64,000 bases of DNA from Icerya purchasi (taxonomy: Eukaryota > Arthropoda > Insecta > Hemiptera > Monophlebidae). Positions 12,050 through 22,739 of the stretch are shown here, in pieces. Position 1 is the first letter of the stretch. Every line of letters begins with the position of its first letter. Location: NCBI GenBank assembly GCA_039619475.1, contig CM077115.1, positions 62,688,864 through 62,752,863 on the forward strand, read 5' to 3'. The position numbers and the translations under genes were made by a program. The notes under the pieces were generated by a model that worked only from the letters and a program-made list of their open reading frames with translations, did no database searches and had not been told where the DNA came from.

Positions 12050-12650
12050 TATCCATTCGCCCGTTTAATTTAACATAAACGCTTATTGCAACCTGAAAGC
12101 AAACAACTTAAAATAACTCCTCACACATACATTAGTCAGCACTACCGCACACCGCTCTCGAAACATTCTCACACTTATAATTAATTCTAACGCTGGCGGT
12201 ATTGCAAGCACATGGACGAAAAACCATATGACACCGCTCACTCTCTTTTGCACATCACTGCACGAGAAACGATCAGGATACCTGTAAATCAAACGCACTT
12301 CGGTTGTGTTACATGCCTTCTCCCTTTCATCTACATTCACCAACACACTCAATTCTCTTCGATCTAACCCTGTATCACTTTCACCACCACATTTCCTCAG
12401 CACACTGGTTCCTCTCCGCAAACGTACACGTCAAGTTCATTTGATCTGTCTTCACTGTACTGTTTCTTATCAGTATTTCACATTTTATAGTCTCTACTGC
12501 TACACTCACATACACTCCCGTTATACACTCTAAGTCTGCACATTTCCTTCTCACCGCCTTACCGCCTGCGTTACTCAACCACACAAAATCACACTCGTAC
12601 GAAAACACACACACATACCCTTACTTCGTAAATAAGCTAATGATAACGAC
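12050..12650. other. CA-rich spacer between ORF1 and ORF2 of the decayed element
   Basis: About 850 bases separate the ORF1 stop (12691) from the ORF2 start (11838), far more than such elements usually have. The middle 600 bases are rich in CAC/ACA on the plus strand and differ in composition from both ORFs. They resemble the CA-rich stretch at 42.5-42.9 kb. This is probably an inserted foreign fragment; no terminal repeats were identified. Confidence 0.35.
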
Positions 12651-12690
12651 ATAATTTCGCGTAATTTTATACTCATTGTTGATTTATTTT

Positions 12691-13472
12691 CTAGCTTAAT
12701 CTATTTAAATCATCTTCATCTTTTATTATTATTATTATCCGATCTTCATCATTCCTCCGTACGAATATTTTTCCTCTCTTAGACCATACAAAGCTGTAAT
12801 TCAACGTTCTGGCTTTTTGTTTTGTTTGCCAGAACAGATGTTTATTGTACTTTGTCAGGTTTTCATTGATGTAGACTTTTAACGAACTCCCGGATTGAGT
12901 TATGTCGTTGTCTAGAATTGATGTTTTCCTTTTGTTTTCTAAAATTTGGTCAGCTAAACGTCTCCCTGTTTTAGCTATTATCGGTCTTGGTAATTTCGTG
13001 TGTTTTGATGGAAGTCGATGTACTGCCATGATGTCCTTTTCTTCGATGATCACATTTAACTCTTTAGCCACTTTGATAACTATGTCAGAAAGATTTTCAT
13101 TTTGCTTCTCTGTAATTCCGTGGAATTCAACATTTTCACGGCGGGAATATTCATCCATCTTGTGTATTTCATTTTTCAGCTGTTTGATCTGTACGTCTTT
13201 TTTCTGAACTTGACGGCTATAAGGGTGGCCACTTGCTCTCGTAAAGCTTTTACTTCCTCAGTCAGTGACGTGTTGATTCTCACTATGTCGTCGTACTTGT
13301 CGGACAAGAAGGAAACGAATTTTTTAAATTCTTTCATGTCCGCTTGTAGACTTTTGATTCCTTCCGGAACTGTTTCGTTATCAATCTCCTCGATATTCAC
13401 TTTTTTGTAACTGGTGCTTGGCGAGCCTGTGTCGCTTAACTGTCTTTTTGCTGCTGCTTTGCGTTTTGCCAT
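12691..13472 (-). pseudogene. ORF1 of the L1/CR1-like element (RNA-binding chaperone type), one frameshift
   Basis: The first part (13472-13176) begins MAKRKAAAKRQ, a basic N-terminus. It is followed by a heptad-rich region (SFLSDKYDDIVRIN...LREQVATL), probably a coiled coil. Near 13205 a single-base shift is needed to pass into the second part, which contains DEYSRRENVEFHGI, the hallmark of L1-ORF1-like (transposase_22-type) proteins. An RRM-like and C-terminal domain ends ...DEDDLNRLS at 12691. The protein would be about 260 residues. These proteins bind the element RNA as trimers; that role is known for the family and not shown here. The long IIIIIK stretch comes from an ATT/TTA repeat. 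Confidence 0.8.
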
Positions 13473-13736
13473 TATAAATAAATATCTGTAATATTAGGTT
13501 ATCTGTAATTAATAAATAAAGTAGTCTTACGCGTTAATTTATATCCGTTGAATCGATTTCTGACTTGTTCGCGTTATCAGTGATAGTTTAATCGTCGATA
13601 GAATAAACAATAATTAACACCACACAATACACGAACGTCTCGTATATAACAACTATGAAATTCCGGAATTTTCTCGTCACACTGTCGTTCTCTGTTTCTC
13701 TTTTCCGTTCGATATTTCAGTTCCCTCGGTAAAACT

Positions 13737-13901
13737 TTACGCCATTACATTGGCTATTCCACAGGTATAATTGAATAATACGTATATTCGTTTCACATCC
13801 TTTGCGCTCAAAGAAATAGTGCCCGCTCTATCCTCAAACAAACGCCTAATTTGTTTTCGTGTCGGTGCACGTCCATTCAACGAAAATTCTCTCGCTGGCA
13901 T
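13737..13901 (-). CDS. Small ORF (54 codons) in the leader of the L1/CR1-like element
   Basis: An open frame begins MPAREFSLNGRAPTRKQIRR and ends GIANVMA before TAA. It is about 265 bases upstream of ORF1 in the same orientation. Its composition is protein-like, with a basic stretch (RAPTRKQIRR) and charged helix-like segments. I do not recognise it. It could be an upstream ORF of the element, a fragment of an older ORF1, or chance. There is no supporting homology in the window. Confidence 0.25.
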   Translation of the reverse strand: MPAREFSLNGRAPTRKQIRRLFEDRAGTISLSAKDVKRIYVLFNYTCGIANVMA

Positions 13902-14639
13902 TGTAGCGAAAGAAGGTGCTCAACACTAGCTCTACCCGAACTTACCAACGCGCCGATAGATGATCCGAAGAAATACGTAAAACAATCAGTTGTCAGAGCG
14001 TTGTACAACCAATAGCCGGCAGTAAACCGATTTCAACAAACTATGATGGATGCGACATTCAACTTGTACCTCCTCTGCATTCCAATATCGCCGAGAGGAG
14101 GCCATCCATCTGCGCCTTGATCATACGAAAATTATTTTCAATTTTCAGCCCCCTACTCAATCATCAATTCATTCAAATATGTCCATCTCGCAATGATCCG
14201 ATCTCTATTCAATAAATACTCAAAAACTGTTTTTTTTTGTTTTTTTTTTTTTTGAAATCCCACAAGAATATCCTCAATCTTTCTCTCACCTTACAAAATA
14301 TTCTATTTTCTTCTCAAAGTAACATCCAAAGTTTTCTAATAGCATTCCTTTAAAGCAGCTAACCTGTTTCCACCGGTCTAATTTTCAAGAAAAACGACAA
14401 GTAAAGATATTTTTAAAATAGAGATTAAAAAGTGAGTTACTGGACTTTAATCAAAATAAAAAATCGCACCACTTTGGACAAAGACAAAATCTAGGTTACG
14501 TGTTATGTTTACTTAAAAAGATTTTTCATCCGACTTCGATGATTTTCAAAAATATCCTAATTTAGGTGGAAAATACCATCACTCGCTCATAAGTAATCCT
14601 TTCTACGGTAAAATTATAAATTCAACAACTTTTACCTCG

Positions 14640-15272
14640 CTTTATAAATCAAGAGTACGTTCACCAAGACCACTAGCAGTGCACTGTAGATTGCTCTGCA
14701 GCAAATTTGATATCGAAATTCGGAGCTTTACTCATGAAGGACAACATGCGACCAATATGAAATCGGCATTAAACGACATAGCTGCCAAATTTTATATGAA
14801 ATCATAAAGTTATCGTGGCAGTCCGAATGGGAACAGCGTTTTAACGGGAACAAACTATATACAATAAAACCGATCCTTTTCGAATGGCATAACCGCCGAA
14901 ATCGCCCGGGAAGAAGTTATATTGGCACGCTTAAGAGAATCGAACACAGTCGGTTAACGCACGCTTATATCTTTGAAAAGGACGAACCACTAATACGTAC
15001 TGCATGCTCTAGTGTCAGCTATCCATAACCCACATATTGTCCGAATGCGCGAGGTATACTACACAGCGACAAACATGCTTTGGAAATGCAACTTTGGATA
15101 TTATCTTAAGTAACGATATCAATAATATTAATAATTTATTTTCCTTTTTAAAATTAACAAATCTTTATAATACTTTGTAATAATTAGCACATGTAATTAC
15201 ATAAAAGATGCAAATGACCATGCAGTCGAGTATCTTTCAAATAAATAAATAATAATAATAATAATAATAATC
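14640..15272 (+). pseudogene. Non-LTR ORF2 C-terminal tail, degenerate
   Basis: Plus-strand peptides include RSYIGTLKRIEHSRLTHAYI, which matches the RLRIGHTRLTHSYLF block after the RNase H domain. It is followed by SVLSITHILSECARYTTQR and DINNINNLFSFLKLTNLYN, a typical R1/I/jockey-group ORF2 terminus. Stops and one-base shifts are frequent. An ATA/AATA microsatellite (15239-15272) marks the 3' end. The upstream part is too decayed to name domains. Confidence 0.7.
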
Positions 15273-15279
15273 GCTCATA

Positions 15280-16790
15280 ACATACGTGCCGGAGAACCTC
15301 ACCTATCGGAATTTTAGATGTTTAATGTTATAAAGACCCGTTTATTATTATAATTTTTACGTATATCTTATTTTTAAAAAGTAATTTGATTTAATAACGA
15401 ACATTTATACGATTTATATAAAATATTCTTCGATTTTATTTAAAACGATTTAAGAAAACGCTAAATTAACTTTACAAATACAAAATCGTTTAAATATTTA
15501 GTTTTAGTTTCAAGCATCTACCCCTTCTTTCTATAATTAAAAATTGACTCCGCTTTTGCAACTTGAGCGGTTAATTTAGATGAAATTTATTTAACGTACT
15601 CATTTTTAATTTATATTCATCGTCGTTTTCAAAGGAATTATATTTGTGAATAAGTATAGTTCTCGTGAGTTTCGTTACAGAAATTAAAAAAAACAAACGT
15701 ACATCTTAAACCTATACATATAATAAAGCGGAACTTCGAAAGTGTAACCGATATAATAACTTCATGAATCGATTCAGGGCGTCGTAAACTTCGGAATTTT
15801 AAAAACAAGAAATGTATAAATGAAAAACGCGCTACTAACAGAACCCTATTTCGATTCCTTAAGGGAACTTTCAGAATATGCAACAAGTTCAAAAAAGCGC
15901 AAACAAATTTTTCCTCCCTTTAAGGCTTTAAGGGTAGTAATGTTGTAATTAAACATTTTTAAGCCATCTATCGAAATACGTATTTTCGGTAATACTCACA
16001 TAAAAGATTGAAATAAAAAATATTTGTCTGGAGATTAGATGTACGTGTTTAGTATTTCTAAGCAAATACATATATGGATTTTTCAGCGCATATTAAACCG
16101 TTAACACCACCGTTAATGTAAGATTATTATATTTCTAAGCGCATAAAAGTTCACATTTTATTTTGTAGAAGTTTAGATAAGGAAAAAATTAATTTTTTTC
16201 TTTTTTTTCGCAACGTCGTTTATAAAAGTTAAAAAAAATATTTATAAAAAGTATAAAATAACAATGAAATTCGAAGCTAGTTGCATTCAAATTTTTGTTC
16301 GTTTTTTAGGGCTCAGAATTTTTTGAAATTTCTAAAATTTTGCTAGGGAATAATATGGCTTCGTTACTTCAAAATAACACAAGCTTTTCATCGATATTCC
16401 GCATGTTTGGAAAAAATAATACTTTTTCGTATTTATGTAATTTTCTTCGGTGCCTGAGAATAGAATTTTCAAGTTGGAAATTTGAGAGTTTCCAAAACCG
16501 GAGATATTCGCTTAAGCGGGCATGTTTATCAGTTAATAATTGTTATTATACATTTTATTTCAGAAATGTCGAGTGGATGAATTTTTCAGAGATGTTTTAG
16601 ATCGTTTTGAATTTCTTGATGTGTTTTTTTCGATTTGTAAAGCTCAGGTTGAAGTAATCGATAGCTCGAAGGTTATCGCTTTAAACTGATATTTACGTGT
16701 ACAATTTTATGTTTATTTAAAAAATCCAGGATTATTGAGTTTTAATTTTGATGTGATTTTCAAACCATCTTAGTAAGGATTATTTGGCAT
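15280..16790. other. Intron 5 sequence, nothing recognised
   Basis: AT-rich non-coding sequence. The ORFs of 84-86 codons on either strand show no family motifs. Confidence 0.5.
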
Positions 16791-17910
16791 ATTTTTTTTA
16801 AATTCTCCTCCTCATCTTTTTTATATGGGCCGTTTGTAACTACTGAGGTCATTACAGCACATATACAGGGAGATCGCTTATATATGTTGGATCAAATTAC
16901 TCGTTCCAACCAAGGCTATAACCCTTGTGACATCGGTTGTAGTATCAACCAGACAATCCTGTATGTTACTGGGTAAGCCAAGTCGCGTCCTGAATAACTT
17001 TGGGCACGTGAGAAATATGTGTGGAACTGTCGGCATACCAACCTGGCCGCAGAAGAAGCACATAGTTGGAGGCGAAGATGTGATAATCATGTGACTGTGC
17101 GAGACCATGGCCGATTCGCGGCCGGCTGAGAATCTTAAAATCGTGCCGGGATATTATCTCCGTTGGCCACTATGGTTCGACTGCCGGCTTAGTGTTTTTT
17201 AAGAACGCTGCGGTAGCTGCCCATTCTGTTTTCCACTGGTTCTCGCACTTCCTTAGCAAAATATGCATCATCGAGCACGGTAGGTCCGCGTCCTCCGGCA
17301 TTGGCGAGAACAGTGCCGAGCACGCTTTCACATAAACAACCCTCTCATTATCAGGAACCCCGACGTGTCCAGGGTGAACGGCACCTGACTGCTTGTTTGG
17401 TTTAACTGTCTTCGATAGTGGTATATCTTTGATATTAGCGGGTTTTTTGGTTATCCAGCATACATAACACATGTAGGGAATCGGTGTCTATAAGAACTTT
17501 TATGGCTTTGTTGTGATTCGTGACTAGGTGATGGAGGTAGCGAGAAATTCCGTGCAATTCTGCATCGAACGCATCAAAGGCATCGCTAAGTCTGGCTTGA
17601 CGTGAGATGCCCTGCCCTGCGAAGGCGCAGGATGCCGCTGGCGGCCTTGTTTCGCCCTTTGCCTTAGATCCATCAGTGTAATATACTAAGTGGTTCGCAT
17701 ATTTGCTAATTGTTCTAGCTGCCATTTTTGCTGTACACGGGAAATTTTTTGTCCCTGAGTTCGATTTCAGCAATCAACAGATGTTCATTTGTTTGGAACT
17801 ACAGGGGGGAATCAAATTCATTCTCTGGGAACGTGATCCTGTGTCCTCGCAAGGCAGCCATTACCTTCTATGCAGATTACTGCCGGTGACTGCTTTGACT
17901 GCAGCTTAAT
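16790..17910 (-). pseudogene. Non-LTR ORF2 remnant: RNase H domain and zinc-knuckle tail
   Basis: The RNase H part (about 17773-17330) carries YYTDGSKAK (first Asp), FDAELHGI (Glu), VLIDTDSLHVL (Asp) and PGHVGVPDNERVV, so all four metal-binding positions can be seen. A frameshift near 17450 splits it. The C-terminal block follows at 17108-16878 with HSHMIITSSPPTMCFFCG and PHIFLTCPKLF. The 3' UTR resembles that of the 44.2-kb copy (gtaatagtca-like block before the tail). The copy is 5'-truncated upstream of RNase H. It belongs to the I/R1/Nimb-like side of the jockey superfamily by domain order. Confidence 0.8.
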
Positions 17911-17914
17911 AATC

Positions 17915-18895
17915 ACTGAAAGGATGAGGTGGGAAGTAAGGTAAGATGATTCCTTGCTCGTCTTTTGGATGTTATTTTCCTTGATTTTACTACTGTTTCG
18001 GCGAACGATCTATTTTGTGTATTTATTATTTTCAGCATTTGAGAGGACATTGAGTAAGCTGTTGGTAGATATAGTCGCGGTTTTTGAACTTAATACAATG
18101 CAGTTAGATGTGACTATTTTTTTGTGGCTAATTCTGTTTCTGTTGGCCAATCGTGATAAATTGAACCACTCGGAAACACCACAATTTCGCAGAAGTCCTT
18201 AAATTATGCGCCCGCCGAGAATCATAATTGTTTAGGACCTTTTGTAAAATCGGTGAAGGTATGAAAGTCGCCCTTCAAGTGATTTCCAAATTTATCGCGG
18301 AATACGAAATTGTTTCACGTATCACAAACGCAGTGTACCAAGTTCCAATAAGATGATTTTAAAATCACATAAATAAAACTAAATTTCTGCGGAATAGTTT
18401 AATGTATAGACTTGAAATTGTGCACGTAAAAATTTTAACATTATTTAAGGCATTGTCCGATTATTTTGAACTTTAAAAATTGCAAAAAAAAAAAAAAAGA
18501 AAAAAAAGGGGGTCAAGAATATAAGAAATATAGAAATTACAACTCTTTACAAATTCCGAAAGTTCCGTTGAGAAATTGAAATTTAGTTTTGTTACCTTCA
18601 AGAGTAATTTTCCATCGATATAGAACACGTTCGGCAAAAGTATTATTTTTGTTTGAACTTTGAAATTTCAGGCGCCCGGAAGTAGTTTCAATTTGAAGTT
18701 AGAGTGTCGGTTATTTTTTTCTTACCTTGCGCTTGTTCAACTTTTATAGCACTATGATTTACAGCTACCTTTTTTTTCCTATCATCTGTCCCAAACAGAG
18801 TTTAAATGAAATGGTTATTGGAAATGTTAATTTTTTGTGATCGGAATCTTAAACTTCAGGATTAATATTGGGCGACTAGTTACGAATTTTCTGGG
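17915..18895. other. Intron 5 sequence, nothing recognised
   Basis: AT-rich sequence with an A-tract at about 18482-18508. It has no coding signature beyond short chance ORFs. Confidence 0.5.
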
Positions 18896-18899
18896 CACA

Positions 18900-19263
18900 G
18901 TTTACTTCCTGCTTCCTTATTTCGCTTCTCCCTAGTCCTTTTTCCTTTCTGCCTCCTTCACCCTTTCGCTCCAACTTTATGGGCGACGCTAATCACATTT
19001 TGTTTGAGTGCACCTGTATAATTTTCGAACGTTCTTCCTTTTACTCTTCTCTTTTATCAATTGGTCTTCCAACTCCGTATTGTACATCTTTTGTTCTCTC
19101 CTTGCCATCTCCTTCGGTTATTCCTCAGCACTTGAGTCTTTTCTATCCTCCATATCTGATTGCATAAATATTTTATTCCGCTTCTCATCCTTTTCCCTCT
19201 TCTTAGGCCAATGTCTTTTTTGATGAACCCAATATAAAATTTAAAAAAAAAAAAAAAAAAAAA
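18900..19263 (+). mobile_element. 5'-truncated retrotransposon of the 'DANHIFFEC' family
   Basis: The plus frame has GDANHILFECTCIIFERSS and LPTPYCTSFVLSLPS, clear relatives of the peptides at 5.4, 46.0 and 50.2 kb. A poly(A) run at 19243-19263 marks the 3' end. The coding strand is pyrimidine-rich, as in the other copies. Confidence 0.75.
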
Positions 19264-19574
19264 GACTTTTTAAGTAATTTTAATTATTCCTAAGAATTTT
19301 ATGTGACTTTTAGGGTCGGGGGTTAGGAGGTAATTACGTTACGCCGTTTTTTTGAAAGAGAGTGTTTTTTTGTAGTCTTTTCGGTTTTGTTTGCATTTCT
19401 GGTTGTTGGTGTCACTGGTGCCAGTAATTATTATCTTTTCATTCTTTTCCTGCCGAGATTGTGACAATTTCAATATCAGCCATCCTTTACTTAGTAATGC
19501 GTATTATTTACTGCTATTTCCTCATATATAAACTGTTGATGATTTAATATATTAACGTCGATTTCCTTGTTCTT

Positions 19575-19645
19575 TTTATTTATTTTTTTTTAATGGGCTC
19601 GGTGTCAACACTGACCCAACTACATGAGCTTAGGATTCTGAGCTT
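19575..19645 (-). mobile_element. Solo retrotransposon 3' tail (minus)
   Basis: A T-run is followed by gggctcggtgtcaacactga and cccaactac. Read on the minus strand it ends in poly(A). A shorter relative (ggctcggtgttattgctcaa) is at 36.8 kb. Confidence 0.5.
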
Positions 19646-19659
19646 TTATTAGTCCATCA

Positions 19660-19741
19660 ATTGTATTTATGTGCCAGCCCTTGTTGGCGTACCCAAGGGG
19701 GAAAAGGGGGTAAAAATAATAACAAAAAAAAAAAAAAAAAA
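19660..19741 (+). mobile_element. Solo retrotransposon 3' tail (plus)
   Basis: The sequence gtgccagcccttgttggcgt, then acccaaggggg, leads into an A-tract ending at about 19741. It resembles the tail blocks at 2633 and 6265. It faces the minus-strand tail at 19575-19645, so two independent insertions converge here. Confidence 0.5.
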
Positions 19742-20226
19742 CAACCGGAGAAGGAAAAGACAAAATATAAGAAGCATAATAAAAAGCAGAAAACTTAAGG
19801 AGCGCAATTTTTTACACGAGGATAAAAAACCAGCATTTCGAATTTTCCTTATTTAGAAGTGGGAATGAGCAGCAACCTCAGCGAAAGCATCAATTTACCC
19901 GTGGAGGGTGATTTATAATTATGAATCCACATAAAATTAATATAAACAGGGAATGATGGAAAGAGATATCATGAATGAGAAATCATACACGAAAAATTAT
20001 AAAGTTGGAGTACGGCATGTATGTACGTGTTTTGGTCAAGTTGGAGTTAGTTTGTCCTGGTGTTAGCACTTCGAAAGCCTACACTGAGATCTTTTGAGAG
20101 CATGCACACACAGATACTCTCGCAGCGTCTTCAGATTATTTTATCGAATAATGAAATGAATATAAGAAGTATAGGAAATATGGTTTAATGAGCGGTTTAA
20201 TATCGATATTAATGACTTGGTCATTC

Positions 20227-20380
20227 TTTTTTTTTTTTTTTTTTTTTTTGTTTGTTTTTTGGGCGCGCCAGCGGCATTGACCCAACAACAACAGAAATTA
20301 AGGAAGGGGTTAAATAAAGAGACGATTAGAAATAGAGCTTAGGAAAGATTGGAACGGCGGGGTACATTAAATTTTTTTTT
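20227..20380 (-). mobile_element. Solo 3' UTR of the 'DANHIFFEC' retrotransposon family
   Basis: A T-run at 20227-20249 (poly(A) on the minus strand) precedes gggcgcgccagcggcattga and cccaacaa. The next roughly 100 bases match the 3' UTR of the copy at about 45815-45910 at roughly three positions in four. No coding sequence remains. Confidence 0.7.
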
Positions 20381-20813
20381 CCTATGATTATGTCCGTCAC
20401 GTTATATAAGATACAAAGATTGAATGCTGTGTTGTACAATTGTTAAGATTTTTTTTACATAAAATACGAGGAAGAAGGAATTTTAGAAATAAAAAAAGAT
20501 TGGGTTTAAGGGGCTAAATTATATATACATATATTTATGAGTTCCAGCGGAAACAGAAACATCGAAGTGAACATTTAAAATAAAAAAAAATTATTTTTCT
20601 AAAATTACGTTTATCGTCCTGTAAAGGAATGAAAAGGATTAATGGGGCATTAAATAAATATAATAGTTCTATTCGTTCCATTAATTTGCGGTAAGTAAGA
20701 TTTCTGAAAACAAGTTTTCTGTTTTCCCTAAATGATTTTCTATTTATATAGTTTTTCGGATTGTGTACCTTATGATTTTAAAAACTTCCATTAGTTATAA
20801 TAAATATCAGTAC

Positions 20814-20950
20814 CGGATTTTCCATAAACGTATTTATAAGCTGCAACAATGTCTTCTGATTCGGAATCGTAGATTTTGTCGAAGATCTTCAGATTGTCCG
20901 ATACTAAGTATAACTCAGGCAGCTTAGGTAAGAGATAGAAGTAGGCCGTC
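20814..20950 (-). CDS. EPHX4-like coding exon 5: cap domain
   Basis: This exon of 137 bases begins after TTTTTCTAG and ends before GTACTG. Its first base completes a Trp codon from exon 4 and its last base starts the Gly codon finished in exon 6. It encodes residues 272-316: TAYFYLLPKLPELYLVSDNL, then KIFDKIYDS and VAAYKYVYGKS. This aligns with the cap segment YYYFFQIPWFPEFMFS...YIYVFSQPG of vertebrate EPHX4. Tyrosines at the end (KYVYGKS) lie where the family has cap residues that assist epoxide opening; correspondence to a specific catalytic Tyr is uncertain. Confidence 0.85.
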
Positions 20951-20954
20951 CTAG

Positions 20955-22375
20955 AAAAAGAAAGATGATTGACAGAAAACCATTATTATACTCTCTAGCT
21001 TCATAATAATCTTTACGGGTAGGCATGTAACGACTAATTATTAATATAAGTAAGTAACTGTGCTACATGGATGCGACTGAAGCATGCAAGTGAAGTAGTT
21101 CCCTTGGGAGTGGGCACGAAACAGCAGCAGGAAAATAAGTCCTTAGTATGTTATTGTATTGTTATTTTATTGTTTAGCCGCTCTCTGTTCATTTCAATTG
21201 CATTCGCTTGCTATTGTTACTTTAAAGATAAGTATTAATAAAGGTAAATTCAATTTTTGAAATCTAAGGAAAACCTAAATAAATAAAGTTTTCATTTTGA
21301 AAAGGCAAAGAATATTATTAAAAATGAACCTAAATATTTGATTTTAATTTGAAACATGCTTAGGGCTTATTTCTCCGCTCGTTTCATTTAGCCGGCTCCG
21401 CCATTTGTATGCTTCAGTGTCGCACCTATACAGCATTGTATTACTTGTTAAACTATTAAAAATGCTATTCGAGTGTTTTAATTTTAGTTATTTCTGGCTA
21501 TTTGATTATATTTAAATATTTTGCAATTTCAATATTACAAAATAAAATCGGAGAAAAAGAGAAAATGAAAAATAAAAGAAATTTGAGAAACTTTTTTACA
21601 TATAGAAAGAAGAGGGCAGTAAATTTTTATTTCATTTTATTTCTTTGATAAAAATTACTCAAAACTCTATTAGTTTTTTTTTTTTTTTTTTTTGTATTTG
21701 TTATTTGTTTCTATTTTCGGTAAAAACGCACTAAAATTATTTTCTCTCGAATAGCATTACTGAATTGTTCATTGAAGCTTATTTTTTGCTTCGATAATAG
21801 TATTCGAAACGTCAACTATAAATAACTGTGTCTTACTTTATGCTCAATATAAACAAACAGTTATTTCTTTATTTTTAATGGTGTAAATTCTTCGATCGTT
21901 CATGATAACTAAATAATTGTATAAATTAATCTACCCGAATTCAAAAAGATGTATGTTAGAATGCGAGAAAATTAGTTATATCGACAATATGGATACAAAT
22001 TCTTATTATTGCATTAAAATTTTAATATATTTTTCTCGATAATTTTAGTTTACATTTATAGTTTTATTTGATTTAATATATTTAAATTAATTTGTAACTA
22101 GAAAAAAAAACATTATTAGTCTCAACTTATCCCAAGTGTTGAAATATAATCGAATAAAATGCACACGCTTGTATCCGTAAAAAATAAAACAAAACATAAA
22201 AAAGTTAAATGTAGGAAGGGGACCTCGAGCTCTAGGTTAATTTTGACTATTTTAAGTAATTTCGCGTTAAAATAATTTGTATAATTTTTTTAAGAACGCA
22301 ATAAATAATTGACAATAAAAATTTTTTGTCGTTTAATATTTTCTTTTTAGAATCATTTGCATAATAATTTTCTCG
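20955..22375. other. Intron 4, nothing recognised
   Basis: AT-rich intron sequence with a T-run near 21670-21692. It has no ORF of note, no family motif and no long inverted repeat. Confidence 0.5.
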
Positions 22376-22379
22376 CATG

Positions 22380-22735
22380 CTGAACCCATTTATTTTTTCG
22401 AAATGTTCGGTCGTTCAGCCATCGTTTCATATCAATTGTCATAATTTTCAATTTTTCCTTTATCCTCGACAAAACTCCGGTCTCATATGCAATGTGAACA
22501 TGACCGTAAAACATCTACTGCTAGAATGACCTTTCTATTCTGTCCTCCGGCAAAAACTGAACATCAGCAATTGCTACCATCCTCCAGGATGACCCTAATA
22601 TAATTTCCTCTATGTCCTCTTTCCTAGAATTTACTGGTTTCTTCCATTTAATATAACCCATTATTAAATTAGCTCGCACGCTCCTAGCCTAATTGCTGTA
22701 CATGGCATGTCAAATAAAAAAAAAAAAAAAAAATC
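22380..22735 (+). mobile_element. 5'-truncated non-LTR tail with poly(A)
   Basis: The plus frame contains NMTVKHLLLE*PFYSVLRQ, where the expected Cys of the knuckle (HLLLECPFY) is a stop (TGT to TGA). It ends in FNITHY before a 3' UTR and an A-run at 22714-22732. This matches the CTVEHILLHCPLY-type ORF2 terminus of jockey-superfamily elements. Confidence 0.65.
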
Positions 22736-22739
22736 TCGT

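Larger units (their letters stand above)
8640..13960 (-). mobile_element. Decayed two-ORF non-LTR retrotransposon (L1-like ORF1, CR1/L2-like ORF2)
   Basis: This is the longest retroelement in intron 5. In order on the minus strand it has a leader, ORF1 (13472-12691) with a coiled coil and an L1-ORF1-type domain, a CA-rich spacer, ORF2 (11838-8850) with endonuclease then reverse transcriptase, a 3' UTR and a terminal TA-rich tract near 8640-8690. A 5'-truncated relative lies at 5870-6260. Frameshifts and stops in both ORFs, and a changed catalytic box (FADN), show it is inactive. Clade assignment beyond the CR1/L2/Daphne-like neighbourhood is not possible by eye. The outer 5' boundary (about 13.9 kb) is estimated. 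Confidence 0.8.
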
